DNA of 64,000 bases from Blastomussa wellsi (GCA_947652115.1 OX393573.1:2365769-2429768); one strand, 5' to 3'. Positions 9,559-24,400 are shown, counted from the stretch's first letter. Notes: generated by a model from the sequence alone, not told the origin. Translations and numbers: made by a program.

Positions 9559-12399
9559 TCACTGTTGCTCAGGATTCTGGACTCTGAGAACGACTGGTAC
9601 AGACGTGCAGGGAATCATTCCCACTTCAGTGATCACCATGGAAACAAAATGAGGTGGAGTGACGTCATACACTAGGTTGAGTAAGTGAAGGGAGTTAACG
9701 TCACGCCAGTCCGAAAGAACATCCGGGCTTTCCCTGGTCAGCGGTACTAAGTCATCTGGATCGCCTGCAGAAAAGATTATTGATGTAACATTATCTCAGG
9801 GCTTTTTTAAAATATTTGAAAACTTGAACTTGCCGGAGTCAGCTAAGTCAACGACCGCCGGAGGTTTAGCCCATTTCCGAAGCATAGTATCTTGAATTCG
9901 AGCTTACCCTTAGAACCAATCTCGTACCTCGAGTCTTCTTTTCTTACTGCGCAGGCTTGACGAAACGAGCGACTCTCGAAAGTTTCGTTACAGGATCAGG
10001 AGCCCATGGGCTCCTGACAGGATCAATTTTCATTGGTTTTGAAAACAATAAAAATGGCCGGAAGTAAAATGTCATTTAGTTCGTTGGGCCAAGCTTTTGA
10101 AAGGTAGGCATGCGCAGTTCAACCGGAAGTTCGATATTTTCGGACTTCAAATCGGATCTTTCCAGGGTCACTCGTTTCCCGAGCGACCCTGGGTACTAGG
10201 GTGCCTTAGAACAAGCAACTCTCATTTTGCCTTCAAAATAGCAAGCGTCGCCCCCTAGTCTTTTGTCTACTTTTGTTTGGTGAAGCCGGCAAACAACTTC
10301 TCAGGGCGTTTGTTCATCACGCAAGCGAGCACGAGAAGTCGCCCGAAAATCTGGAAAAACCTGCTTGACGCGGACGTTCAGACAGCACACTTTTCGAGTC
10401 TTGGTATGAAGTGACTACAGTCTTACAGACTATAGTCTTATGTAAGTTTTGCTTTGCTTTTATACATGGCTTCCTTGTAAAGCAGGTTTTATCACTTCTT
10501 TTTATTGTATTGATAGCTAGTTAGATTCTATATTGTAAAGTCCTGAAGGAAATACCGTGTCTAAATAAAGATTTTACCTTTCCTTACTACATGTAAATGT
10601 GTTGTCCTCCTAGCCCCCTACCTCCAAGATGCGTGTTATAACAGAGGCTACCCATCAGGTTTGGTCAGGCTGTCCCAAAAATCTGGGAGTATCCATTTAC
10701 ACCCCTTGGTAAAGAGAGGCACTATAAAAGTAAAGTACATTGCCCCAAAACACAAATAGGGCTCAAATCTAGAGCACTAAATCCGTTTTCCAGGCAACAG
10801 CCATTTGGCCACAGCCCCTCCTGGGGATTTAAGGGAACATATTTACGGCACTACAAATGTCGTATTTCCTTACTTAGTTCGTTGGAGACAAACGAGTCGG
10901 TCTGAACTCTGTCACAGAACTTGTAAGTCTCGCAACAGACAAGCACTGGGACGTTAGAGGCCTGGGCCATCATAGCGACCATGGACGAACCAACACGTGA
11001 CTTTACGTAGCCATTGGCGAGCAGAGCGTGGGCACCAAGGAACACTTTTGATACCTAACAAGGGCAAAGTGAAGGAAAAATAAGACAGTGTATTTAAGCC
11101 AATTTTACGCTAGTGCCCTGAATAGGCCTTTTGCAACAGTTGGTCACGTGACGTGCTTTTCATTGGTAAAGCATAATGTTATCAGAAATGGAACGAGTAT
11201 TTGTAAACAAGCTTACATGCAATTTTTCAGGTTTATATCCTTTAAGAGGGAATTTTTATCGACGTGAGAAATTAGAAGGATTTGTATGGGAAGAAGACGC
11301 TTTGTCCTCCAGTCACGCTCGAGTGGTTTTCCATACAAATCCTTGTAATTTTACAAGTTTTCAAACAGCCATAAAATCTTTGCCTTTCGGTTTAAGAGTC
11401 TAGAATTTTCCATTCTTCCTAATATTTTACCCCTCGTTCTATGTCCAACAGTTATATACCAGCAGCTTCCTTTTGTAGAGATTAATAACGGAAAAGGTTT
11501 CTGGAGGGCAAAGCTTCCTCACTTCCATAAAAAAACCCTAATTTTTGCAATATTCAAATCATCATTAAATCTCAACCTTACATAGCATTGGTCTGAAAAT
11601 TCGTGTTCAGGCTATTTCAAATATGCTCTTTCCAGTACTGAAATTCATTTAGCGGTAGCTAAAAGTGTAGAAATTATCGGTCACGTGACCAACTGTTGCA
11701 TGCTCGTCTTTCCAGCTTTTAAAACTGGCCATTATTTGTCAAATTTCACAAGATTTTTGTTGTTCCCCTCAAGTCCAACAGGCAAATTACAAAAATAAAA
11801 TGATGACCATTTACGACATTTATCAACGCAGGCCGCGCTGAGGAGCATTCGAAAAAGCTACTTAAAAAAATCACCAACCTCTTTTATAATATAAGATATA
11901 GCGCTGATCAACACATAGGAACACCTTATCCCGTGTTTCACCAATCTTCTTAGACACTCGCGACCTAATGAAAGAAGATGCAGATATTTAGAGAATTTTA
12001 GTCCCAAATACCAGGGAGCGTAATATTTCTCAATGAATAGTAAAATAGTGCACCTGTGTAAACGCCTTCTGTTTTAGCGGGGAAAAAGGGAGGCATTGCC
12101 TAATCTTTTCCGAAACGTTCTCGAGAATGTTTCAAATGATCACCGGAGATTTCCGAGAATAACCCTCCGACTACTTCCCTAGATTACCGGGAGCTAACCA
12201 CGGTATTCCGAAGATTGACAAAGTTTGACGTACCTAACGCCTCCGAGATTACCGAAGATCGCCCAAAATATTTGAAATAAGCCTCTACCAATTACAAACT
12301 CTAAGGGATAAAGTGAATTGATATACCCATAACAACACCTACACAGCCAGCTTGCTGAGCCATTTACCGTGTTTTAAATAAAGTTGATTGATTGATTAG

Positions 12400-12444
<45 letters not shown>

Positions 12445-15400
12445 GTATAACAATATAATTTGGTTTTATCAACTGGGTTGATAATGTCAATTGGCCACCG
12501 TAAAGAGATTCAAGAACTGACGTTTCGAGCGTTAGCCCTTCGTCGGAGCGATTCGATTCCAGTTGATAAAACCAAATTATATTGATTGATTGATTGATTG
12601 ATTGACTGATTGACAGTACCTTCAAACTTTGGTCTGGAGTCAACAACAACCACCCTGAATTTCTTTCCGGCATTGTGCGCATCTTTTAAAACTTTTATAA
12701 CCAACGAAGAACTGAAGAGTAAATACATTGCAGTTAAATAATAGTTCACATTTTTACTTTCATAACATTTGACCATGAGCTAGCAAACAGAGACAGACAG
12801 ACAAAACAGGCACAGAACCCAAGACCCAATTGTTCTAAACAAAGTTAACATAATCTACGGGATAAGCGTGAATTTTGATTTTAGCTTAGTGAGATGACGT
12901 CGTCTACGCAACCCCATTTGAAATTGATTATATAAGTGGAGTTATCTCGATCAATTTGCTTCAGAATCCATTGAAATCTGGTAAGCGAATAGTTCTAAAG
13001 GCGATACACCTACTGATGTAATAAAAGTGAATTACCATGGCAACACACTCTTTTCCAGACCCTTCGGACCTATTTTCAATATTTTAATGAATTTCAGCCC
13101 AGAGAGTTGCAAACTTGATCATAATACCACTTTAAACTGTAATTTCACAAACTGAGTAGTTCTCACAAGGTTTCACAAGAATAGCTCGCTACATATACAT
13201 GTGCCCTTCTAGAAAATAATAGTGTATTGAACAAACAAGAATGTCCCTAGCACCCAAAACAGTAGCAACTGCTACAATGGAGAACAAGCAGAATGGGCCC
13301 TTTTGCAGTGACATGGTACAACATCCGTCATACTGACAACAAGCTACGCTTTAGGACAACCAAAACAAAGCAAAAGTGGGGCATGCCCTCCAGCAAGGTG
13401 TTAGCTGCCAGGCTGTTAGCCCTTAAAGTAGCTACGCCACAATATTCGGAGTCATTTTTTCCAACAAACCAAATTGCCCTTAAAACACAAGAAACCAAAA
13501 ACTAATAGTTTACTGAGGAAAAAAAGGAGATGATACTAAGCCAAAAAGGAACAAGGATGGTTTAGGATGGAGAATTTGAAAAATTTAGGCTAAATTTTTC
13601 AAAATGCACAAAAGGTGAAAAAGCATCTTTAAAATTAATTGGCTGTGTGGGAGGTTAAGAGCCCAATCTGGGTTTGAATCTCAGACATGCATTTATCCCA
13701 GGCAACATTAGAAGATTTAACAAAGGGCTGATTGAACACACCAAGCGTATGTGAGTATGACATCGCCATCATTGATCTTTGTTCTTGCATACGTCTCGGA
13801 GATAGCTACACCAGCTAAGAGAATTCTCTCCTGGATAAACTTGTCAATGCTCTGTATAAGATTCTTTTTAGCCTGAAAAATACATGTAGAACCAGTCATA
13901 TAATAGTAAGTCAGAACTCACTAATCGAAAGCTGGATTTACATGAAAATGGCAAGCTTACGCACAGAGAGCACAAGAGGGGGAAGGGAGGCTGCTCAATA
14001 GCGGTTCAACTTAATAGTTTCCTTGTTCTTGCAGTTATGCTTTTTGCTCAGATGCATCGTCAGAGTAAACTGGAATAGCGTGATTGTAAGTGATTCCCTA
14101 TCCATAAATACAAGCACATGTATTTAATATGTAAAATGTTGATCAAAGGCACAATGCAGGGGTTTCAAAACAAGGTGGCAGCTGCCGGAGTTCCACCAGC
14201 TACTTGACTATTATGGCGCCGGCTACTCTGGTCACAGCAATCAGCTTGTGCCAAAAAGCTCACTTATAACAGCCGCCTACTCTTCCAGTCGATGACACCT
14301 ACTTCAAAACATTTTGAAACCCCTGCAATGTTCTCAACACAGTTGAAAGCCAAGCTCCCCTTCCCATTATGCCTATTGAATGACATCATTAGATCTTTGA
14401 TCTTTTATCAAATTCTCCCAACTAACGATATAAGAAAATGAATGGAGATCAGACGGGAGAATTTGTTTGTACATGTAGATATTGGGTTTAAAAGGGTTAA
14501 TCCGGGTTTACACTGAGGATGAGCCGTTAATCCTCCAGAAAATTGTCACTTCCCCATAAAACAGGCAATCCAAGGCAGCACTCTTTCAATGCACTGCCTT
14601 CTGTAACAAAATTTATGTAAAACTTACCTGATCTTCAGCCATATCAGGTGGAGTATGGGTAATCTGCAGTTTCAAATATTTGATGGCATTACCCATACTG
14701 ACAGAAAGGGGTCGGCATTGAGTTAAAAAACTGTGGAAAAGACATGACAAAAATATCAAAGATAAATCATATGTATGAGCACAATAACCATGTAAAGTAA
14801 TTTCTGTTTTTTATAATATGCCATTACCTAATATTTGGTTTAATCTTTGCATCAAGATCTCTGCAGAGCTCCTTTTGGGGCGGAGTGACATAATCTGCAA
14901 TCAGCTAGCAAAACGAACAATTTATGAATTCAAATAAAGGTCATACTTAATACAGGTTTACAAAATAATTTGATTGAAATCCCAAGTACTGTTGAGGCTG
15001 ATCCTCAACAAGTAGTCCAGTCCGTTCCAGTTCTTAAATGACGTAAGCATACCGTGATGCCTTGTTGCTCGCACGTGGAAGATTCGCTTGTGAAAAGAAA
15101 CGCTCGTGTAAACCAACGCATTTTGTGATTTCCCCGCTTGTGAAATTTCGCCTTTTAGGTTGCCCTTTCATATGGTAAGTTGTAAACGTCTTTGTGTAAT
15201 TCACCGTTTTGTTTCTCAAGTAATTTGTCCCATAATTTTCGCTTCCGTAGGTTATTACAGGTTTTTCAAGGTTTTTCAAGGTTTCGCAAGGTTTCGCTAG
15301 GTTTCGACCTGTTAATCCCATTTGAGAGGTGCAAATTGCCGCTGGTTTTGGAATAAATACGTTGTGTTTTAATTGTGTTGGAGTCTTCATCGCCGCTTAC

Positions 15401-18400
15401 ATGTCCGGCCCGGACATTGGAGTAATAACCATATGAGTTATCGCATTCTTCTGTGGAATATTTTGTGTTTACTAACGCTGTTTGGAATCTCAACGCGAGA
15501 GTCGCCGATCAAACCGCCGTCGCTTATTTGTGTCATGTCGCAGTGTGGAGTTCTATACGAAAGATTGGAATCGCTGGACAGGTCTCGTCGGGGACATTTA
15601 TCGTCCATTACAAAGGTATGCAACTCGCTAGACGAAACTCTTAAGGATTTTGCAAATGTTGTTAAAGTACGATCTCAGCAAACGCAGCTCAATACGGCCT
15701 GGGATCAATACTGTGTATGTTGTGACAAATATGATGAATTGCTTGACAGTTCATGCGAAAAATATCAGAGTGTTTTGAGCGACCGTGAGTCTCAACGCGT
15801 GAGGGTACAATCTTTTAATGAGAAGATTGAACAATTCGTAATTAAGGCCGCCGAATTCTTTAACCAACAAGTGACGGAGGAATTTAAAGAGAAAGAGAAG
15901 CATTCCCCTCCGGAATCCGTGAGAACTGGAAAGAGTAATGCCTCGAGAGTGAGTGTATCAAGTTCTAAAGCCCGTGAAGCTAAAGTCCTCGCTGCAAGGG
16001 CAGCATTACTGCAACAACAAGCTGAAGAAAGAGGCAGAAGAACAGTTGAACTAGAGGTGAGAAGGGTTGAGATGGAAATACAACGAACACAATTGGAACT
16101 GCATCAGAGACTAGAACTAACCAAATTGGAAGCTGAGAAGGAGGTTGTGGCCGCAAGAGATCAGGCAGAACTGGCCAAACTTGAAGTCTACCTGGCAGAA
16201 CAAGAAATGTCTGAACAGACCCCTGAACAAGAAGGTATTAAGTGGTCTCCCAAAGTTAAAGAATCTTGTATGAAAGGTAATCTGATGCAATGTAATGAAG
16301 TGCCAGTTGTTTCCTCGTCTTCAGCAGTTACTAGTAGCTTTACTCCTGTGTCTATGCCAGTTACAAATCCACCTCTCACATCTACACCTGCTGTAGAAAA
16401 TCCTGCAACTACTAACTCTGTGCGTGCTACTGGAGGAATCTGTTTTAGTAATCCCATTGTGGTTCCAAAACTGCAATTCAAGCCAGCTGTTGATGAGAGT
16501 TGTGTGTCTAATCCTAACAAAGTTGATCGCCAAAATGAATGCAAGCCACGACCGTCGATTTCTGTAATCTGTGACAATACGACCCCTACTATCACACGTA
16601 ATGTGTCTAGTGCAACTGTGAATGAAAGTCTTGTAGCTATAATGTCGTCAATGGAAAGAATGAGTGCTTCCCATGATCTCCCTCATGTTCAAGTCCAAAG
16701 GTTCGATGGATCACCACAACAGTACCCAGCCTTTCGCCAGAGGTTCAAGCAACTGGTAGAGACAAAACCGCTAGAAGATACTGTCAAAATGACCCGCCTG
16801 TTACAGTTTCTTGAAGGACCTGCACTTCTTGCAGTCCAGAGGTATGAGCCTTTGCCAGGTGGTTTGGCAAAGGCCCTAAAGACATTAGAGGACCGATTTG
16901 GTCAACCATTTCAAGTCGTGAGAGCATCTGTGGAGTCCCTCACCAAGGGACTTGTCATTCAACCTAATGACAAGGACAGCTTGCAGCAATATGCAGATAT
17001 GGCTCAAGTTACCTATGATACCCTAGAGTCAATGGGCTACTTAAATGAAATGAATGCAAGCAACCTCGAGAAAGTTGTCATGCGACTCCCTAAGTGGATG
17101 CAAGCCAAATTTGCTGAACGATTGAAGCGTCTAGAGGGTCAAGGTCATGCCATGCCAACCTTCAAGGATGTGGTGGACTTCCTCAAAGAACGAGCATATG
17201 TCTTGAACCATCCTTTCTTTAGTGGAGGAAGTCGTGAGAACGCAGTCACCAAAGTCAAGCCTAAGGGCAAGCCGCCTGTCTCTCCTAAACCCCCCTTCTT
17301 TGTCAACATGACATCGGCCAAGAGTGAGCTTTGCCCATTGTGTCGTCAGCCCCATCGCCTGTACCAGTGTGGGGCATTCAAATCTAAATCTCCCAAGGAA
17401 CGCAATGACTTTGTCAAGCAGCACAAGATATGTTTTAACTGCATCAGTTCATCTTTACACAACTCGAGAAAGTGCAAGTCGGTAACACGCTGTAAAGTGG
17501 AAGGCTGTGGAAAGGCACACCACACATTGTTGCACTTTATTGAGCCTAAGCAAGAGGTTGCTCAAGGAGCTGTAAACCAAAACAATGAAGTCAATCAGGA
17601 CTTAACGCCTGACCAAGGTACATCTTGCAACACTTCTACTTGCCCCATCAGTGCACCTGCTGACTCCTCAGATGTGTTACTTCAAGTGATTCCAGTGAGA
17701 GTAATGAGCGATGCTGGCTGCGAAATTACCACATATGGCCTAATTGATTCAGGGTCTGATATCACCATGATTGACCCATCTCTCGTGAAACTGTTGAACA
17801 TTACTGGGTCAGCTAGCAAGCTTTCACTTACGACAGTGAACAATACTGATGTTGAAGAAGAGGGAATGAAGGTGGACTTTAAAATCGCGTCAGTAGACAA
17901 TCAAGGTGATAACCATGTGGTCACTGTCAACTCTGCATGGGCAGTAAAGGATCTCACCATCCCCTTGAAACATACGAAGGTGACAAGATCTGTAGAACAA
18001 TGGCCACATTTACAGGAAGTGTCTTTCCCAGAAGTGGAAAGGAAGAAGATTTCTATCCTACTCGGTACTAACATTCAAGAAGTGTTCGTTCCTCTTGATG
18101 TAAGAAAGGGGAACCGCAATGAACCGCTTGCTATCAAGTCGTGTCTTGGTTGGAGCATACTCGGTGGCTCCTCAAATGTTCAGTCCTACAAGAAGGGACA
18201 AGTTAATCTGATCAGTGGTGAAGATGTCTCACTTGACAACCAGCTCGAGGAATTCTGGAAGATTGAATCATATGGTACCGCAAGGACCGAAACCAAACCA
18301 TTGTCCGTGGAAGATCGAAGAGCCCTAAAGCTTATCGACAACTCAATCAACCTGCTAGATGGTCATTACCAGATGGGCCTGCTGTGGAGGGATGAAAGTC

Positions 18401-21400
18401 CTGTACTTCCTTACAATCGAGCTCTAGCTGAAGCAAGATTACAGTGCTTGAGGAAGCGCTTCCGTCGTGACCCGGAGCTGGAGTTTAAATACAGAACCGT
18501 GATCCAAGATTGTGTGGTTAAAGGGTACGCTAGAAAGCTGAGCAAAGAAGAAGCTGCCACCGTCAGCGATATCACCTGGTACATTCCCCACCATCCGGTA
18601 ACCAACCCAAACAAGCCGGGTAAAGTGAGGGTAGTGTTTGATGCAGCCGCGAGGTTCAATGGGACCTCTTTAAATGATCAGCTGTTACAAGGACCTTGTC
18701 TTACAAATGACCTGACTGGTGTCTTAATCCGTTTCCGTGAAGAAGAAATTGCCTTTTCCGCAGACATTGAGGGTATGTTCTATCAGACTAATGTAACGCA
18801 AAGTGACACCGATGCGCTGAGATTCTTGTGGTGGCCTGGTAGTATCAATGACCCACCAGAAGACTACAAAATGTTGGTCCACATCTTTGGTGCCAAGTCT
18901 TCGCCCTGTTGCGCCAACAAAGCATTGAGCATGACAGCACAAGAAAACGAAGAAAAATACTCACCTGAAGTCATCAAGACGGTTCGTAGGAACTTTTATG
19001 TTGACGACGTGTTAAAGTCTGTTTCGAGTACAGAACAGGCTGTCCATTTGGCATCTGAACTAACCAAGTTGCTAAAGGAAGGAGGCTTCCGTCTCACAAA
19101 GTTCGCTAGCAATAGCCGAGAGGTATTGCAATCCATTCCGCCAGAGTTGAGAGCAAATCCATTGCTTGACTTGGATCTAGACCAGTTACCATTGGAAAGA
19201 GCGTTGGGCGTGTACTGGGATGCCCAGTCTGATGTCTTCAAGTTTAAAGCCGTACAAGCAGCAAAACCGCCCACCAAACGAGGAGTACTCTCCGTCGTAA
19301 GCTCCCTGTTTGACCCGCTAGGATTCCTTTCGCCATTTGTGTTCTCCGCCAAGATTCTGCTGCAAGAGCTCTGGAGAGACAAACTGCCTTGGGATCAAGA
19401 AATCCCAGAACCATACCTTTCACAATGGCAACGTTGGTTGGAAGAGTTACCACATGTCATCACTATTGGCATCCCGAGGTGTTACAAGATCAAGTCGCTA
19501 GAGAATCCTTTTACCATCCAGCTTCACAACTTTGCTGATGCATCCAGACGTGGTTACGCAGCTGTATCATACTTGCGCTTTGTGGATGAGAAAGGAGTGA
19601 TTCATTGTTGCTTTGTCATGGGAAAAACTCGCAATGCACCCATCAGGGAGTGGACTATCCCTCGCCTTGAGCTTCAAGCTGCGGTATTAGCAGCCCGTCT
19701 GAGCAAGCTAATATTACAGGAACTTGATCTGAATGTCGATCAAACCTTCTTCTGGTCTGACTCGATGACATCCTTGCAGTACATCAAAAACGAAACAAGG
19801 CGCTTTCAAACCTTTGTCGCCAATCGCGTGACCGAAATCCATGAAACAAGTTCCCCAGAGCAGTGGCATCACATCCCCGGTGTTCTGAACCCTGCTGATG
19901 ATGGTTCACGAGGTGTCGGTGCTCAGTATTTTCACACTGAATGTCGCTGGTGGTCAGGTCCAAAATTCCTCTGGGAACCTGAACAAACATGGCCGAATGT
20001 ACCTGTTGAAGATCTCCAAGATGACGAGATGGAGATAAGGAAAACGCAAACTGTTATGTCCGCCTCAAATGACCCTTTGTTGCAACGCTATTCATCGTGG
20101 TCTCGTTTACTAAGAGTGATGTCATGGGTGCTGCGTTTTGCGAAGAGGGTTCCAGAGTATCTTAAGTCGACTACGCTCAAGCTGGTAGAGCTGCATCGAG
20201 CAAGTCAAGAAATCGTACGGTTAGTCCAGCGCCAACACTTCCAGGAAGAGTACTTGTGTTTAAAGGAAGGCAAACAAGTGAAACGTCAGAGCAAGTTGGC
20301 TAATCTCAGTCCAGTCTTGGTTGATGATGTCATGCGTGTGGGAGGTAGAATTCACCGAGCGCCAATTGCCTTCGAAGCTGCACACCCGATGATTCTTCCA
20401 AAGTCTCATCACGTGTCCGAGTTAATAGTTCGCTACTACCACCATGTACTGGGTCATGCAGGTCGTGAACATGTCCTGTCCACAATCCGTCAGTACTTCT
20501 GGATCTTGAGGGGAAGGTCTCTCGTACGTCAAGTCTTAAGCAGTTGTGTGAGCTGCCGTAGACGCAACGCGCCTCCTCTGCAACAAATTATGGCTGATCT
20601 TCCCAAAGAGAGGCTGGTACCTTATCAGCCCCCTTTCACATACACGGGTCTGGATTTCTTTGGACCGTTTTACGTGAAGCGAGGTCGCAGTACAGTGAAA
20701 GTGTATGGCTGCATATTTGTTTGTTTCAATAGCCGAGCTGTACACATTGAAGATGTCAGTTCACTTGAAACGGACACATTTATCCAAGCCTTGGTTCGAT
20801 TCATCTCAGTTCGTGGCTGTCCAAAGGAGATATGGTCAGATAACGGCACGAATTTTACTGGTACTGAGAAGGAACTTCGCCTGGCAGTTCAAGATTTGAA
20901 CGAGGAACGTATCAAGAATGAGTTACATTCTCGTGAAGTAGAATGGTACAGTTGCCCACTGCCTGAGTGGCGCTTTCAGCCACCAGCCGCCAGTCACATG
21001 TCAGGAGTGTGGGAAAGGCTCATTAGAAGTGTCAGGAAAGCTATGAAGGCTGTTCTCGGTAGTCAGAACGCGCTGGTTGGTTTGGAGACGTTGCGTACAG
21101 TGTTTGCTGAAGTAACCTCAATCTTGAACAGTCGTCCCATTTGTCCCTCTAGTGAAGACCCAAATGACTTAGAGCCACTCACCCCGAACCATCTTCTTCT
21201 ACAACGCCGAAACCTTTTTGTACCGCCCGGAGTCTTCGCTAAAGAAGATCTGTACTCGCGCAAACAATGGAGACATGCCCAGTTCATTGCTAATTGCTTT
21301 TGGTCTCGATGGATTCGAGAATACGTTCCTACATTGCAGCAACGCCACAAGTGGCTACTGAACAAACGGAACTTGGCAGTGAACGATCTAGTTCTTGTTG

Positions 21401-24400
21401 TGGACAACACCGTGCCTAGGTGCCGTTGGTTGTTGGGTCGTGTGACGAAGGTGTTCCCGGGTGAAGATTTGCATGTGCGCACTGCTGAAGTGAGGACAAA
21501 GAGTTCAAGACTTCTTCGGCCCGTGACAAAGTTGTGCCTTCTTGAGGAAGCGACATAATAAAGAGAAAGGAGATGTGAACACTGTGAACATTGACATTCC
21601 TGAACACTAAACATTGAATAAGTCCGCATTATGGACCGTTGAACGTTGAACACTTAAGCTATGTTTAAATTTCTTAGTTATCGTCAGTTCAGCCCTACCC
21701 CCCGGGATGTTGAGGCTGATCCTCAACAAGTAGTCCAGTCCGTTCCAGTTCTTAAATGACGTAAGCATACCGTGATGCCTTGTTGCTCGCACGTGGAAGA
21801 TTCGCTTGTGAAAAGAAACGCTCGTGTAAACCAACGCATTTTGTGATTTCCCCGCTTGTGAAATTTCGCTTTTTAGGTTGCCCTTTCATATGGTAAGTTG
21901 TAAACGTCTTTGTGTAATTCACCGTTTTGTTTCTCAAGTAATTTGTCCCATAATTTTCGCTTCCGTAGGTTATTACAGGTTTTTCAAGGTTTTTCAAGGT
22001 TTCGCAAGGTTTCGCTAGGTTTCGACCTGTTAATCCCATTTGAGAGGTGCAAATTGCCGCTGGTTTTGGAATAAATACGTTGTGTTTTAATTGTGTTGGA
22101 GTCTTCATCGCCGCTTACATGTCCGGCCCGGACAGAAATCCCAAGTACAGAAAATAATACTAGTCCAAACGCCTGTTGGTCAAATGTCAGACCCAAAACA
22201 TGTACCCAAAATGAACTTGCACATTTGAGGTAGCTTGCATGCGATCAGGTAATTTACCTCTGAAGAGGTGGAAAACACCTATCATGTGATGAAAATAGGA
22301 AAACACTTCTGATAAACCTTTACAAAAATCAATGCTACATGTACATGTACTTTTCCATGAAGCATTGAGGCATTAGACTACAGTGTACCACATGTAGACC
22401 ATATCAAATTTTTCATAAACATATTTACAGTACATCTTAAAAAGTTTTATGAATATAAAATTAGGTTGTTGAGAACTCCAAACACAGATATATCCGTGGA
22501 TAGGCCGCACCCTTGATTTTGGCTTCAATTTTGTGAAAAAAAGTGCGGCTTATACATGGACGTTTACGATATTTATTTATTGCTCAAATTACCTTTTTGA
22601 AAGCCAGAAGTAGAGCAACACATCTTGCATTTGATCCACAAATGATTCCTTTAGCATACTGCACACCTAGTTTTATTATTGCTGAATGGATGTGTTTGTT
22701 TCCGGCACTTCCCAAACTTTGAGGGATAAAAAAAACTGCCGCATAAGTGTTACAGCAAGATGTGCCTTAGTGTGGCCACCCAACAAATTGGACGAGTTAG
22801 CCAATCAGAGAATGCGAATTTGTTTGAGTTGTTCTGCCGCCTCCTTGTTATAAGTGCGACAGGTTTTGTGACAGCAGCTTTGAACATTGCAAGGAGGTGC
22901 ATGGGACAGCTTAAACAAATAATTTCCACTCTCTGATTGGCTAATTATAACTTGTCAAAAAGTTTGTTGGGTGGCCACACTAAGGCACGTAGGACACGCA
23001 GTTCCCAGTCTTGTGGTCAACCTTTCGTGGGTCGGGTGGGTAATAAAGGAGTTGATATAAGTTGGGGCGCAAGTCCTGTTTCATCTCCTGGCACGGTGTT
23101 TATTTACTGTGGCAAAGTTATAAATAAGGCGTGTTGCGCTGTAAAAACGACTTTCAACCATGTCATGGCTGCTTGGCCTTCAAAAAAAATATTACCCTAG
23201 AGCAATACTTAATAGGTTTAGAACTTCATTCCACAGTATCAATAAACAATCCTTCAGATGGGGTTTTGCAAATATTGCTTCAAGCCTTATTTGATGCCTG
23301 AATAATTTAGATTTTCATTCAGTGGAAAAATACAGTTGGTAGAATACTTAAACATAAAGCATCACAAAAATTATTGAAAAGTTACATGTAATGCAGAAAT
23401 AATGCAGTAGATATGCAACAGCTCAATACAGCTGTCTTCGTACAATAACTGCAGCTGATTATATTATTAAATAAACTTAAATGAACACTTCAATAAAATA
23501 TTGAGTAAAGTATGGTTACCGTAATAAAGTAGTAAATCACATTATAGAGTTACCTTATTTCTTGTGTTAAGGACAAGTCCTTCTCATATTGATGAAGATG
23601 GGAAAATAAACCAACTTTCTTCTGAGGAGTTGTCCTTTGAGGAACCTACAGAAACATCCACAAATTAAAATAATTTAATTAAAAAAATCACCTACACGTA
23701 GAAAATGATAATTAATCTGCATACTTTGGAATGCAGGCATACAAGCACACTTTAACAGCTCTAATATCACCCGGAATGCATTGTGCGAGTTTCATGTTGT
23801 TGAAACTTTCACTTGGAAAAAACATGTAAAAGCTAATGTGAACACTGCATTCAACAAACAACCTCCTGCAAGGCAAAAAGGCACATGAACTTTAATCTAC
23901 ATATTAATCATGCAGATCCAAATGAGCATCTACCGTATGCACATCTACAGTATTTTGAGCATAAAAACTGTCACCGAAAGCCCAAATACATTATATTACA
24001 AATTAAAAACATTACAACCTGTTGTCTTGCCAATTTCTTGGCAACTTTCTTTTGAACTTTCTCGTCATCTGCCTGAAGATCGTGAGCCACCTGAACACGG
24101 TGAGTACCTTGAACAACAAAAAACATAAACAAAGTTACCAATAAAACAAAGTCTACAGTACCGCTCACCTCTCGTCTCGTTTCTCGCGAGACGCATCTCG
24201 TTTCTCTCGAGAAGCTTCTCGTTTCTATCGAAGCATCCAGTATGGAATATATTACTCGTGAGAAGCTGACGTGCAATTTAACACTTTTGTTTGCAGCACA
24301 TTGCCAAATTGATGAAAAAAGTTCCCGGTAAACTGACTCAAACTGTCACAATGCAATAACTGTCAAATGAATGGGGTTCTGTGATCTTATGGTTAGTGAG

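Larger units (their letters stand above)
14990..22134 (+). mobile_element. Full-length BEL/Pao LTR retrotransposon (7,145 bp)
   Basis: Two 427-bp LTRs (14990-15416 and 21708-22134) bracket one uninterrupted polyprotein frame. By reading, the LTRs differ at a single base (C at 15152, T at 21870), so the insertion is recent. Both LTRs begin TGTTGAGG and end GGACA. Direct repeats of 14 bases, gaaatcccaagtac, flank the element at 14976-14989 and 22135-22148. It lies in the seventh intron of EIF2B4 in the opposite orientation to that gene. Gene order in the frame (protease, RT, RNase H, integrase) and the domain sequences are those of BEL/Pao. The element appears intact and could be active. Confidence 0.95.

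Noticed and set aside
12530..12565. Hammerhead-ribozyme-like core in the dispersed repeat (cgacga, stem-loop, cgaaac)
   Set aside because: Every copy has ccgacga where the hammerhead requires CUGANGA, and no good third stem could be drawn. A covariance-model search would settle it.
15034..15390. 118-aa minus-strand frame in the LTR, repeated in the second LTR
   Set aside because: It is the reverse strand of the LTR and has no recognisable domain; the match between the two merely reflects LTR identity.
21063..21653. 196-aa minus-strand frame opposite the integrase end
   Set aside because: A shadow of the long polyprotein frame without independent features.
24160..24240. ctcgtttctcgcgagac palindromes as a regulatory site
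   Set aside because: The stretch is a degenerate tctcg repeat and gives no specific binding motif that I can support.
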